Part shown: in pieces, positions 1 through 7,625 of the stretch
How positions within the stretch are numbered: position 1 is the first letter of the stretch
Layout of the letters: every line of letters begins with the position of its first letter
NCBI GenBank assembly: GCA_022482735.1
Contig: JAKVOO010000001.1
Coordinates: forward strand, 774,837 to 838,836
DNA length: 64,000 bases
Direction of reading: 5' to 3'
Source of the DNA: Bacilli bacterium
GTDB lineage: Bacteria; Bacillota_I; Bacilli_A; RFN20; CAG-826
Made by a program: the position numbers and the translations under genes
The notes under the pieces: generated by a model
The model's database searches: none
Seen by the model: only the letters and a program-made list of their open reading frames with translations
What the model was told of the DNA's origin: nothing

Positions 1-72
1 ACCAAAAAAGGGGTAATTGATTAAGCGTAGTTATTATTACAAGTTTCCTTTCTTTTTGCAAGCAAAATGATA

Positions 73-582
73 TTAAACTTTGCTATTTTCGAAAATAATG
101 GTTTTAATTAACTCCTCGGAAAAACCGTATTTTTTACTTAGTTGGGCAACACTCATTTTGCCGTTAACATAATCGCTTTTAATGGCCCTGCGATTGTTAT
201 CAATGACTAATGCTATCTTTTTGTACTCCTCATCATCTTTCATTTCCTGAGCTAACTTGATGTATTTATCGCTTCGGCCATAAGCCTTTTCTACTGGATA
301 TTTTCTTTCATTGACTTTTATTTTATCCATTACTATTTGATCTAAATCTAGGTGATAGTGATCGGCAATTAAAACGGCATACATAAAGACATCCGCCAAT
401 TCCTCTTTAATCTTATCAATTCGTTCACTCACTTCTAAATCACCTGCTGACCATTGATATATTTCAAGTAGTTCATTAACCTCTAAAGAAAGAGAAAGAG
501 CTAGGTCCTTTCCATTATGAAATTGATCCCAATCGCGCTTTGAAGAAAATTTAATAATCTCCTCTATTGTCTTTTTATCCAT
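73..582 (-). CDS. MazG-like nucleotide pyrophosphohydrolase
   Basis: Predicted all-alpha NTP pyrophosphatase of the MazG / dCTP-pyrophosphatase (RS21-C6) type, which hydrolyses (d)NTPs to monophosphates plus PPi in the cytoplasm. The metal-binding pattern is visible: E34xxE37, then EELADV at residues 60-65, and the family tail K-V-N-E-R-K-Y-P near residue 89. The family core is about 110 residues. This protein has about 55 more (110-169) with an HTH-like stretch (SVAQLSKKYGFSEE). The start is supported by AGAGG eight bases upstream. The substrate cannot be told from sequence. The catalytic-core call is fairly sure; the C-terminal role is unknown. Confidence 0.8.
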   Translation of the reverse strand: MDKKTIEEIIKFSSKRDWDQFHNGKDLALSLSLEVNELLEIYQWSAGDLEVSERIDKIKEELADVFMYAVLIADHYHLDLDQIVMDKIKVNERKYPVEKAYGRSDKYIKLAQEMKDDEEYKKIALVIDNNRRAIKSDYVNGKMSVAQLSKKYGFSEELIKTIIFENSKV

Positions 583-623
583 GCTTATAACCTCTTTTTA
601 TATTATATCGATAAATTGGATTT

Positions 624-668
624 TCAAAAAGAAAAGGATGGCTGGTTCCCCCACCAGTCACCCTTTTT
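624..668. terminator. Bidirectional-looking intrinsic terminator
   Basis: GC-rich hairpin at about 636-663 (GGxTGGCTGGT / ACCAGTCAxCC, loop TCCCCC). It is flanked by an A-run on the left and T5 on the right, so it could end transcription in both directions. On the minus strand it would serve the small membrane-protein gene at 818-1153. Confidence 0.6.
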
Positions 669-817
669 GGCTGAGAGTAATCTCTAACCAACTTAATATT
701 AAACGTTTTTTGAAAAAAAGTTAAGTTTCGTTTATTTCTAACTCAAAAACTTTCCAACATATTATATTTTTTTATTAAATTAAAAAACACAATTAAACAG
801 GAATGTATAATTAGTAT

Positions 818-1153
818 TCACTCATCACTATCTTGCTGATTTTCACCGATATTTGAAATCTCTTTTTTTATTAGAAATTCCCGGAACCCACGGATTTTTC
901 TTGTGGTTAACAAATAACAGGCATATTTTTGATCAACAAAGAGTTGAAGGGCGACAAAAGTGATAATTGTTAAAACCAAACCGACATACCAAAAAGATCT
1001 AAAGAAGAGAAGAAAGGCAATCAAAGGAATAAAACCAACGGCCAAGATGTAATCATAGATACTTTTGGTTTCTTCTTTAAAACATTTTTCAATAGTCTCT
1101 TTTTCCGACTTACTTAATTCCTTATAGCTTCGATATTGTTTTAAATCATTCAT
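818..1153 (-). CDS. Small two-helix membrane protein, unknown function
   Basis: About 111 residues. A charged N-terminal part is followed by two hydrophobic segments (about residues 38-53 and 55-75) and a hydrophilic tail ending in acidic residues. I do not recognise a family. The ATG at 1153 is preferred over an in-frame GTG three codons upstream because GAGGTG sits six bases before it. It stands alone, with a terminator-like hairpin downstream and an RNA gene upstream. Confidence 0.6.
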   Translation of the reverse strand: MNDLKQYRSYKELSKSEKETIEKCFKEETKSIYDYILAVGFIPLIAFLLFFRSFWYVGLVLTIITFVALQLFVDQKYACYLLTTRKIRGFREFLIKKEISNIGENQQDSDE

Positions 1154-1387
1154 AGATATCACCTCTTTATATGATATAGCGCTATACCATTAATGTATAT
1201 AGAAGAAAAAGCGACATTAGTAAAAAAATTGATACTAAATAGTGCTTTTCACAAATACCATAAAATATCTAATGGTTTAATAAGGTATGCTATAAATTCC
1301 GTGCTAAAAAACCAAGAATAACAAATTAAATGCTCTATCCTAATGATTGAAGAAATCATATAAGAACAAAAGTTTACGAGAACGGCA

Positions 1388-1527
1388 ATAAAAAAAGAGT
1401 CCATCGTTACCGACGAACTCATCGCTAGCATAATCGTTAGCGGAACTTATCTCTAGCACACAGGCTAGCTCTAATCTAGCGCGAAGCTAGCTTCAAACCG
1501 CACAAGATATTACTATCCGGGGTCACC
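1388..1527 (-). ncRNA. Stand-alone structured RNA, family not recognised
   Basis: A complete small transcription unit of about 140 nt on the minus strand. The promoter is TTGCTA (1554-1559), a 17-bp spacer, and TTTAAT (1531-1536). Transcription should start near 1524-1527 (GGTGACC). The RNA ends in an intrinsic terminator whose hairpin spans 1397-1420 (GAGTTCGTCG-GTAA-CGATGGACTC, with G-U pairs), followed by seven U. Between these lie three short hairpins built on the same CTAGC/GCTAG stem. No SRP, tmRNA, RNase P, T-box or 6S signature was seen. A 60-codon open frame across it has no ribosome binding site and is rejected. Confidence 0.6.
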
Positions 1528-1611
1528 TATATTAAATCAAATATTTAAAAATATAGCAAGAAAAAAGTAATCAAACAAAAAATAATCAAATAACACATCT
1601 CTCAAACCTAG

Positions 1612-1652
1612 TTCGCAGTGTGCGAATTTATCTCGCTTCAGTGAGTTTTTTT
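1612..1652 (+). other. Two hairpins with T7 tract (possible plus-strand terminator) in a 600-bp non-coding gap
   Basis: A perfect TTCGCA-gtg-TGCGAA hairpin at 1612-1626 is followed by CTCGC-ttca-GTGAG at 1632-1645 and T7. On the plus strand this resembles an intrinsic terminator, but no plus-strand gene precedes it. The remainder of the 1154-1779 gap holds the minus-strand RNA, its promoter and the terminator at 1687-1729. Confidence 0.35.
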
Positions 1653-1686
1653 GTTGTCCCACTTTTTTCTTTACTTAAAGTATAGC

Positions 1687-1729
1687 AAAAAAAACACTTG
1701 GATAATAGATTATTTCATTATTCCAAGTG
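1687..1729 (-). terminator. Intrinsic terminator of the pseudouridine synthase operon
   Basis: On the minus strand, the arms CACTTGGAATAAT and ATTATCCAAGTG (plus-strand 1695-1729) form a long hairpin followed by eight U. It lies about 50 bp past the stop of the pseudouridine synthase gene. Confidence 0.8.
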
Positions 1730-1779
1730 TCGTAGAGTCCATATATTGAGAATAAGAACATTTTCCCTATCCAAAAAAT

Positions 1780-2775
1780 TTATTTTTTTAAAAATCCATC
1801 AAACTCTTTTGGCATTTTAGCCACAATCTTGATTTTTTTGTGCGTAATCGGATGAATAAGATCAAGTTCATAGGCATGAAGGCCTAAGCGATGCAGAGGG
1901 TTATCTTTATTATCATACTTATCATCTCCGATTAAAGGATAACCAGCATGCTTCATTTGGACACGGATTTGATTTTTCTTACCCGTATCAATATCGATAT
2001 CCAATAAAGCGTAGTTTTCGTTAGATCTGATGACCTGATAATGAGTTATAGCTAAAACGGTCGTCTCTGATTTATGACCTACGTACATAAGATTGGTGGC
2101 ATTCTTAAAAAGGAAATTTTTTAAGGTATCTTCTTTCTTCGCGGGGACTCCCGAAGTAATCGCATAATATCCACGTTTGGTGACGATATCATTCCAGTTT
2201 TTTTGTAATTCATCTTTTATCGCTTCATTTTTAGCAAAAAGAAGAACCCCACTTGTTTCCTTATCAATTCGATGGACAACATATATTCGCGCATGTTTAT
2301 CCCGATCTTTTATATAATCACTCAATAAACGATAGGCGGTAATGCCTTTTTCTTTATCGGATGCAACCGAAAGAAGTCCATGTGGTTTATTGATAGCTAT
2401 TAGTTCATCGTCTTCATATATTACATCCAGTTTCTGCGTCTTTAAGGTTTTCTGCGATCTAGCTTCGATTGAAACTTCATCCCTACTTGATAGAGGAAAA
2501 TCAAATTGAGTTACTGGAGCCCCATTAACAAGAATTTGTCGCCGCGAAAGATAGCCTTTTATTTTGTTACGGCCAAATTTAGGAAGTTTCAGCATCAAAA
2601 AGGCTAAAAGTGTGCTTTCTTCCTTCACTCCAAAGCGAAAAAGTGGCGGTGTAGCCCGAACCGGACGCTTTCTTTCTTCCGCGCCCCGCTTTAAAAATTC
2701 ACGTTCACTTTTTTTTGTGCTGCGTGATTTTTTATTTTTTACTTTTTTAAACGATTGGACAATTCTTTGAGCCAT
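1780..2775 (-). CDS. RluA/RluD-family pseudouridine synthase
   Basis: Isomerises specific uridines to pseudouridine in rRNA or tRNA. It has a basic, probably disordered N-terminus (residues 1-50, many Lys/Arg), an S4 RNA-binding domain (about 54-105) and the RluA catalytic domain. The signature HRIDKETSG carries the catalytic Asp at residue 171. The length of 331 is at the upper end for the family because of the N-terminal extension. The start lies one base after the stop of the 102-codon gene upstream with only a weak GGGA ribosome site, so translational coupling is likely. RluC, RluD or another target specificity cannot be told from sequence. Confidence 0.9.
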   Translation of the reverse strand: MAQRIVQSFKKVKNKKSRSTKKSEREFLKRGAEERKRPVRATPPLFRFGVKEESTLLAFLMLKLPKFGRNKIKGYLSRRQILVNGAPVTQFDFPLSSRDEVSIEARSQKTLKTQKLDVIYEDDELIAINKPHGLLSVASDKEKGITAYRLLSDYIKDRDKHARIYVVHRIDKETSGVLLFAKNEAIKDELQKNWNDIVTKRGYYAITSGVPAKKEDTLKNFLFKNATNLMYVGHKSETTVLAITHYQVIRSNENYALLDIDIDTGKKNQIRVQMKHAGYPLIGDDKYDNKDNPLHRLGLHAYELDLIHPITHKKIKIVAKMPKEFDGFLKK

Positions 2776-2776
2776 A

Positions 2777-3085
2777 TTATTTTTCCCACTTTACAAAAAT
2801 ATGCAGGTGATGACGCGGCATTTTTACTAATGAAAACGGCAAGGAAAAAATACGATTCTCATATAGTCCTTCAATTTTTTTATCCTGCGGAAAGTCAACG
2901 GCTTTAGTGACATCAATCAGTTGTCCATAACGAAGCCAAATAACCAAATAGTGCTCACTATCGGTATGAATTATGATTTGATATTTTTTAAAGATAAAAT
3001 AATAGACTAGATAAGCGATAATAAGTACTCCAAGAACGATAAAAGTTATCGTTGATGATAAAGACAAAAAAAGTAAACGCGCCAT
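2777..3085 (-). CDS. Small membrane-anchored protein, unknown function
   Basis: 102 residues. One long hydrophobic helix (about residues 9-32) is followed by a basic/aromatic soluble part of about 70 residues that should be cytoplasmic by the positive-inside rule. GTGAGG precedes the ATG. It is the first gene of a two-gene unit with the pseudouridine synthase (1-nt gap). I do not recognise the family. Confidence 0.6.
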   Translation of the reverse strand: MARLLFLSLSSTITFIVLGVLIIAYLVYYFIFKKYQIIIHTDSEHYLVIWLRYGQLIDVTKAVDFPQDKKIEGLYENRIFSLPFSLVKMPRHHLHIFVKWEK

Positions 3086-3131
3086 AATAACCTCACATTA
3101 CCCACCCATTATAGGAGGAAACGTTAATAAA

Positions 3132-3479
3132 TTAAAGAAGTTTAATTTCGATTCCAACAACCCCTTCTCTTTGTTCGCGTTCTGGTGAATAAATCATGTA
3201 GATTCCTTTTAGCATTTTCTCAATCGAATCGGATGCCATATAGCCAAATTTTTCTGGAGGAAAAGCTTTAAATAAGGACTTAAAATTTGGAAATGGATAT
3301 AGACTTACTACTTCCACCATCATTGATTGATTAAAATGGTCGGGTTCGCGAGTAAAGGTAATGGTATCACCAACCTTTATCTGACGTCTTTTGTCATCAT
3401 AGCAACGAATTTCAATTGTCTTCTGTCCGCTCAAGATCTTCTCAAATGGGCCACCTTGTAGGTTCATGAAATGATGCAT
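3132..3479 (-). CDS. ASCH-domain protein
   Basis: A small protein (116 residues) of the ASCH/PUA-like fold, thought to bind RNA or nucleotides. Typical features are the early G-x-K-T-I-E-I-R segment, the K-V-G-D-T-I-T-F strand and the C-terminal YSPEREQREGVVGIEI. An in-frame ATG lies six codons upstream, but the GGAGAGG for the ATG at 3479 is inside that extension, so the shorter start is chosen. Its physiological substrate is unknown. Confidence 0.75.
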   Translation of the reverse strand: MHHFMNLQGGPFEKILSGQKTIEIRCYDDKRRQIKVGDTITFTREPDHFNQSMMVEVVSLYPFPNFKSLFKAFPPEKFGYMASDSIEKMLKGIYMIYSPEREQREGVVGIEIKLL

Positions 3480-3666
3480 ATTCAAATCCTCTCCCATATT
3501 ATATTAACATAAAAAACAGTCGGTAAAGGAATACCTTTTAATATTAAAACAAAAAAATATTACTTAAATTTTATTTTGTTACTATTAAAAAGGGCGATGA
3601 ATACTGATTTTACGGTTTTCATCGCCTAAATAATCACTTAAGAATTAATAATGTTGAAAAAAAGTG

Positions 3667-3695
3667 TTGCCAATAAAAAAGAACTTTGCTAATAT
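3667..3695 (+). promoter_or_regulatory. Sigma-A-type promoter of the 3.7-kb structured RNA
   Basis: TTGCCA at 3667-3672, a 17-bp spacer, and TAATAT at 3690-3695. Transcription would start near 3701, directly before the first hairpin of the RNA. Confidence 0.65.
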
Positions 3696-3700
3696 ACTCG

Positions 3701-3931
3701 CATACTAAGTAAGCTACTTAGTAGCCGAGGTCAGAATGGGCGTCACGCTGGCCTATGGTCTCAGGCTTTATGCCTTGTTAAACAGATGAAAAAGGTTTAA
3801 CCTTCGGGACTTGATCACCCTGAAGCCGCAACTATGTGATAGGCACGCACTATCAGATTCTACCGTCGCCCGCAGGCTGAAAAGGCTCTTTGGAGTTTGT
3901 GCCAGTGCCCCGTCTTTGACGGGGCTTTTTT
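3701..3931 (+). ncRNA. About 230-nt stand-alone structured RNA, family not recognised
   Basis: An independent plus-strand RNA gene between two convergent or opposed minus-strand genes. It has a well-formed promoter and a strong terminator (GCCCCGTC-ttt-GACGGGGC, 3907-3925, then T6). In between is a dense array of helices: ACTAAGTA/TACTTAGT enclosed by CTCG/CGAG, GGTCAG/CTGGCC, AGGC/GCCT, GTTAAAC/GTTTAAC, CTTCGGG/CCCTGAAG and TGATAG/CTATCA. There is no open reading frame with a ribosome site. I see no T-box, SRP, tmRNA, RNase P or 6S core. A member of a large conserved Firmicutes RNA class such as raiA is possible but not shown. Confidence 0.7.
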
Positions 3932-3932
3932 A

Positions 3933-4844
3933 TTAAATAATAACGTGTCCTGCCGCTCGATAAAGACGATACCACTCCTCTTTTGAGAGTTTGACATTTC
4001 TCGCCACCAAAATATCTGCAATATGTTGTTCATTCATTGAGCCGTAAACCACTTGAAAGTGAGCCGGATGGCGCAAAATCCAAGCGACAGCAACAGCATG
4101 CTTACTAACGCCATTTTTAAGCGCTAAAATTTCGAGTTCTTTATTTAATTCTAAATACTTGGGGTTGTCGACAAAACTATCTTCAAAGAAGCCGACGATA
4201 AAAGGCGACCACGCCTGAGGCGTAATATGATGCAGCCGGCAATAATCAAGCGTCCCTAAATCGTAACTAATGGCCTCTTCCATATGATTATTTACTTTTA
4301 ATCCCGCATCAATAAGCCCCGTGTGCATTAAACCAAATTGAAGTTGATTTACTTCAATTGGTAGTTTAACGGCACTGGCAATTAATTCCATTTGATAAGG
4401 ATTCATATTCGAAACACCAAAATGGCGAATCTTTCCTTCATCATATAACTCATTAATTGCTCTTCCGACCTCCTCTGGTTCCATTAAAGCATCCGGGCGG
4501 TGGAGAATAAGCATATCAACATACTGGCAGTTTAATCTTTCTAAAGAAGCTTCAACTCCTTTTTTAATATATTCATAGGAAAAATCATAGCGAGGTTCAT
4601 CGCCTTTAACGATGCCCACTTTTGTTTGTATGTAAATTTTACCCCGCAAAGAGGGATTCTTTTTAAGAATCGCTCCAATTAGTTCCTCACTTTTGCCACG
4701 GCCATAAATGTCCGCAGTATCCAAAACTTCGATGCCTTCTTTCAATTCATAGTTAATTAGTTTTTCCAAATCCTCCGCGGAGAGATTTTGTACCCGCATT
4801 AAACCATGAATGAGCGGATAATCAGTAATCTTATTTGATAGCAT
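3933..4844 (-). CDS. Aldo/keto reductase
   Basis: A (beta/alpha)8-barrel NADPH-dependent oxidoreductase. The catalytic tetrad is visible: D42 and Y47 in LDTADIYGRG, K75 in YIQTK and the His of LILHRPD. The length of 303 fits the family. It resembles the YdhF/YcsN branch of general aldo/keto reductases. A ribosome site (AAGGATG) precedes the ATG. The substrate is not predictable. The gene is convergent with the 3.7-kb RNA gene. Confidence 0.9.
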   Translation of the reverse strand: MLSNKITDYPLIHGLMRVQNLSAEDLEKLINYELKEGIEVLDTADIYGRGKSEELIGAILKKNPSLRGKIYIQTKVGIVKGDEPRYDFSYEYIKKGVEASLERLNCQYVDMLILHRPDALMEPEEVGRAINELYDEGKIRHFGVSNMNPYQMELIASAVKLPIEVNQLQFGLMHTGLIDAGLKVNNHMEEAISYDLGTLDYCRLHHITPQAWSPFIVGFFEDSFVDNPKYLELNKELEILALKNGVSKHAVAVAWILRHPAHFQVVYGSMNEQHIADILVARNVKLSKEEWYRLYRAAGHVII

Positions 4845-4866
4845 ATTAACATCCTTCTTTCCTTAA

Positions 4867-5418
4867 TTAATAGTCATTTGGATCAATCTTATATTCGTCT
4901 TTATCGTCTTTAGTATTCAATGAATCTTCCTTTTTTTGATGAAAGTGCTCAAAAATGTTTTTCTCAAGTTCTAAGCGCATCGGTAATTCCTTATAGTCTT
5001 GGTTAACTAAATAGTACCCAGCAATCGCAATTGCTATGGGTAATAAGTCTAAAGAGAAATTAAAGTCGCGAGTGCTTATTTTAATGTTAACGCCAAAATT
5101 AAATAACATGTAAACGCCAGCGACGATGATATTGGCCACTAAAAGCGTACGATAACTTTGAAAGAAAGAAGTGTGAACTTGATATTTTTTAGCCGTTCCA
5201 TCGGCATATTGCATAGCTTTAATTGAAATCGCCGCCACGTAAGTACCAAAGGCAAAAAAACCGATTCCAAATAGAAGTCGTACAAGGGGAAACGATGTCG
5301 TCCCCCAATTACGAACAAGTCCCGAAACAAAAAACGGCAAGCGTACCAAACGCAAAAAATAGTAAACCATAAACATGATTGCTGCTCCATAGGTGCGTTT
5401 GTTGCTTTTAATATTCAT
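4867..5418 (-). CDS. Integral membrane protein, unknown function
   Basis: About 183 residues with roughly four hydrophobic segments and a polar C-terminal tail rich in Lys/Asp. The ATG at 5418 is chosen because GGAGG lies seven bases upstream. That site falls inside the last codons of the preceding membrane-protein gene, so the two genes overlap by 11 nt and are likely co-translated. The family is not recognised. Confidence 0.6.
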   Translation of the reverse strand: MNIKSNKRTYGAAIMFMVYYFLRLVRLPFFVSGLVRNWGTTSFPLVRLLFGIGFFAFGTYVAAISIKAMQYADGTAKKYQVHTSFFQSYRTLLVANIIVAGVYMLFNFGVNIKISTRDFNFSLDLLPIAIAIAGYYLVNQDYKELPMRLELEKNIFEHFHQKKEDSLNTKDDKDEYKIDPNDY

Positions 5419-5956
5419 CTGTCTGTCCTCCATTGGGGTTATTGTTATTACCAGTTGCTAAACTGATTCGTCTAAACTCATCATACTCCGTAAGGAGCTT
5501 AAGATAATATAAATAAGCAAAATAGGAATCAAGTCGCTTCTTACTGGAAAGGACATCCGACCACAAAAGAATAATCGGAATAATGATTCCATACATTGAA
5601 ATAGCAAAAAGGCCAAATTTAACTCCGGGTACCATCAAGGCAAGTTTAACCCCGACAAAATATAGATAATAAATAAAAAAGATACTCGCTACAAAAATCA
5701 TAAAAGAAAGATGGTGATCATAAACTAGTGGTGTTTTAATACTGATAAGAAAAACACGTAGCGCTAGTATTAAGAGCAACGCTTCGATGATTAACGCACC
5801 AATTGCATGATTGAAAGATAGAGCCGCCGTTGGAATTTTACCTGACAAATCCATTATGTCCCAATAAATACTCCACACCAAAAAAGCCATCATCATTATT
5901 GATCCTAAAATTGCTAAAAAGTTGCTTGCTTTATGTTTTGGTTGCGGTTTTTCCAT
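5408..5956 (-). CDS. Integral membrane protein, unknown function
   Basis: 182 residues with a short basic N-terminus and four likely membrane helices, ending in a hydrophilic Asn/Gly-rich tail. It overlaps the next membrane-protein gene by 11 nt, and the two have a similar overall plan. A perfect 9-bp inverted repeat sits 12 bases upstream of its start. It follows the thioredoxin genes on the same strand. The family is not recognised. Confidence 0.6.
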   Translation of the reverse strand: MEKPQPKHKASNFLAILGSIMMMAFLVWSIYWDIMDLSGKIPTAALSFNHAIGALIIEALLLILALRVFLISIKTPLVYDHHLSFMIFVASIFFIYYLYFVGVKLALMVPGVKFGLFAISMYGIIIPIILLWSDVLSSKKRLDSYFAYLYYLKLLTEYDEFRRISLATGNNNNPNGGQTDEY

Positions 5957-5967
5957 ATATTATTTCC

Positions 5968-5992
5968 TCGATAATTCTATCACAATTATCGA
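5968..5992. repeat. Perfect inverted repeat upstream of the membrane-protein pair
   Basis: TCGATAATT and AATTATCGA arms with a 7-base spacer, between the trxA stop and the next start. On the minus strand it is followed by GGAAATAATATATG rather than a U-run, so it is not a normal terminator. It may be an operator or a leader hairpin next to the ribosome site. Confidence 0.4.
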
Positions 5993-6009
5993 AAAAATAA
6001 TCCATTATA

Positions 6010-6369
6010 TTAGGCTACAAATCGATCGAGAAACTCCGCAAGATCATCATAACTTTGCTCGCCCATTAGTCGACCTTTTTCAATTCCCTTATCATAGACG
6101 ATTAATGTCGGAATTGAATTTACCTCCAGTGTTCGAGCAAAGCCTCTATTTTCATCAGTATTTGTATAGCGGAATTGCAAACGACCTTTAAATTCGCCTT
6201 CAGCCGCTTCCACCAAAACCGGATGAAGATTTTTGCAGTTGATGCACCACTCGGCACCAATGTAGACCACGACCGGTAAATCTGCTGCTTGAAGTTGCGA
6301 GTAATACTCCTCTCTATTTAGAGGAATAAGCACTTCCTTATTTACCTTGAATAAAGTAGAACGTTCCAT
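6010..6369 (-). CDS. trxA: Thioredoxin-like protein
   Basis: 119 residues with the thioredoxin fold. The active site is W-C-I-N-C-K (Cys 42 and 45), an atypical CINC instead of CGPC, and the cis-Pro motif SIPTLIVY has Pro at about 87. It probably receives electrons from the adjacent reductase. The ATG at 6369 is chosen because AAGGAG lies eight bases upstream within the end of trxB; an earlier in-frame ATG would overlap trxB with no ribosome site. The gene starts just after the trxB stop and is clearly coupled to it. Confidence 0.85.
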   Translation of the reverse strand: MERSTLFKVNKEVLIPLNREEYYSQLQAADLPVVVYIGAEWCINCKNLHPVLVEAAEGEFKGRLQFRYTNTDENRGFARTLEVNSIPTLIVYDKGIEKGRLMGEQSYDDLAEFLDRFVA

Positions 6370-6370
6370 A

Positions 6371-7537
6371 CTAATCACTCTCCTTTTTCCCATTTATATA
6401 TTTTGTAACGGCAAATGGTTCCTTAATTGCTAGTCGGTCATATAACAAATGCTGACGGGAGATATCTTGGCGATAAACCGTATATCCTTGCTCGCTAAGC
6501 ACTTTCTCTTCCTGACCAAGTCGACTTAAACTCGCTTGATCATAGGGAGAGTAAAATATAAAGGCAACTTTACCACTTTTAGAGTCAAGAAGGCGCTTAA
6601 TGCCACTGACTTCTTTTAAATATCTCTCAACCGCCGTCGCTGCGATAGCCCCATCGCTAGCGGCCACGATTATCTGACGAAGGTAAGTAACCGTACAATC
6701 TCCAATCGCATATAAACCGGAAAGACTGGTAGCCTTTGTTTCATCAACATAGATGTAACCATTACGATCAACTTTGACCAAATCTCGTACCATTCCCGTA
6801 TTGGGAACCATGCCTACAAAAGAAAAAATGGCATCCGCTGAAACTTCTTTAATTTCTCCACTTTTAACGTTCTTAATTTTTAGACCGACTACTTTATTGC
6901 CGTCTCCTAAAACTTCATCCAAAGTTGAGTTCCAAATAAAATCAATCTTTGGATTCTCTTTTATGCGATTAAATGATAGTTGATTGGCATCCACATGCCC
7001 CTCTTCATGAATAACAATAATGTGAACTTTTTTAGCAAAGCGAGTTAAAAAATCTCCTTCTTCAATCGCCTGATCGCCCGCGCCTAAAACATATACTTCC
7101 TTATCTTTATAAAATGCTCCATCGCAGGTCGCACAGTAGTGTACTCCGCGGCCAAAATACTCTTTTTCACCAGCAAGACCTAATACGCGTGGTTCCGTGC
7201 CAAGAGCTAAAATAACACTATCCGCAGTAAAATCGCCCCGCCTTTTAGTTGAAACCGTAAATATGTCGCCATCTTTCTTTACGCCAGTTACTGTCGTTCT
7301 AATCAAAGATACGCTTGGAAAAGAAAGTGCGTGCTGATAAAAGTGCTCCACCAATTCTGGACCACTAAGCGTGGCTGCCCCTAAGTAATTACTTACTTCT
7401 AAAGTGTCTTTGACCCGGCCACCTTGAGCGCCTCTTTCGATAATAAGCGTCTTCATTTCGCTTCTTCCCGCATATACTGCCGCCGATAATCCACCGGGTC
7501 CGGCGCCAACAATAATTACCTCATAATGATTTTCCAT
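6371..7537 (-). CDS. trxB: Thioredoxin reductase with an extra C-terminal Cys-less thioredoxin-like domain
   Basis: An FAD/NAD(P)H pyridine nucleotide-disulphide oxidoreductase. It has the FAD motif GAGPGG (11-16), redox-active C135-A-T-C138, the second dinucleotide motif GAGDQA (152-157) and GLYAIGDC (274-281). Normal TrxB ends near residue 310. Here about 75 residues follow (313-388) that read like a degraded thioredoxin fold: FYSPYDQ stands where the WCxxC strand would be, and PFAVTKYING resembles the cis-Pro strand. It lies directly upstream of trxA on the same strand, so the two form a reductase/thioredoxin pair. Confidence 0.88.
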   Translation of the reverse strand: MENHYEVIIVGAGPGGLSAAVYAGRSEMKTLIIERGAQGGRVKDTLEVSNYLGAATLSGPELVEHFYQHALSFPSVSLIRTTVTGVKKDGDIFTVSTKRRGDFTADSVILALGTEPRVLGLAGEKEYFGRGVHYCATCDGAFYKDKEVYVLGAGDQAIEEGDFLTRFAKKVHIIVIHEEGHVDANQLSFNRIKENPKIDFIWNSTLDEVLGDGNKVVGLKIKNVKSGEIKEVSADAIFSFVGMVPNTGMVRDLVKVDRNGYIYVDETKATSLSGLYAIGDCTVTYLRQIIVAASDGAIAATAVERYLKEVSGIKRLLDSKSGKVAFIFYSPYDQASLSRLGQEEKVLSEQGYTVYRQDISRQHLLYDRLAIKEPFAVTKYINGKKESD

Positions 7538-7601
7538 AGCTTGTACCTCACATAACTAATATAAGCGAAAAATTCCTTTTTTTAGGCTCTAACGCTCAAA
7601 A

Positions 7602-7625
7602 AAAGCTAGTTTACACACTAGCTTT
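7602..7625 (-). terminator. Intrinsic terminator overlapping the acyltransferase stop codon
   Basis: On the minus strand, AAAGCTAGT and ACTAGCTTT pair around a short loop, followed by a U-rich run. The stop codon of the acyltransferase gene lies in the hairpin, so its last codons double as the terminator stem. Confidence 0.7.

Noticed and set aside
1249..1431. 60-codon minus-strand open frame
   Set aside because: It overlaps the terminator of the structured RNA and has no ribosome site; hydrophobic content comes from AT-rich sequence.
3701..3931. T-box, SRP RNA, tmRNA, RNase P or 6S RNA
   Set aside because: None of the conserved cores (for example the T-box TGG-ACC motif or the SRP GGAAGCAGC loop) is present, and the 5' and 3' ends do not pair as in 6S.
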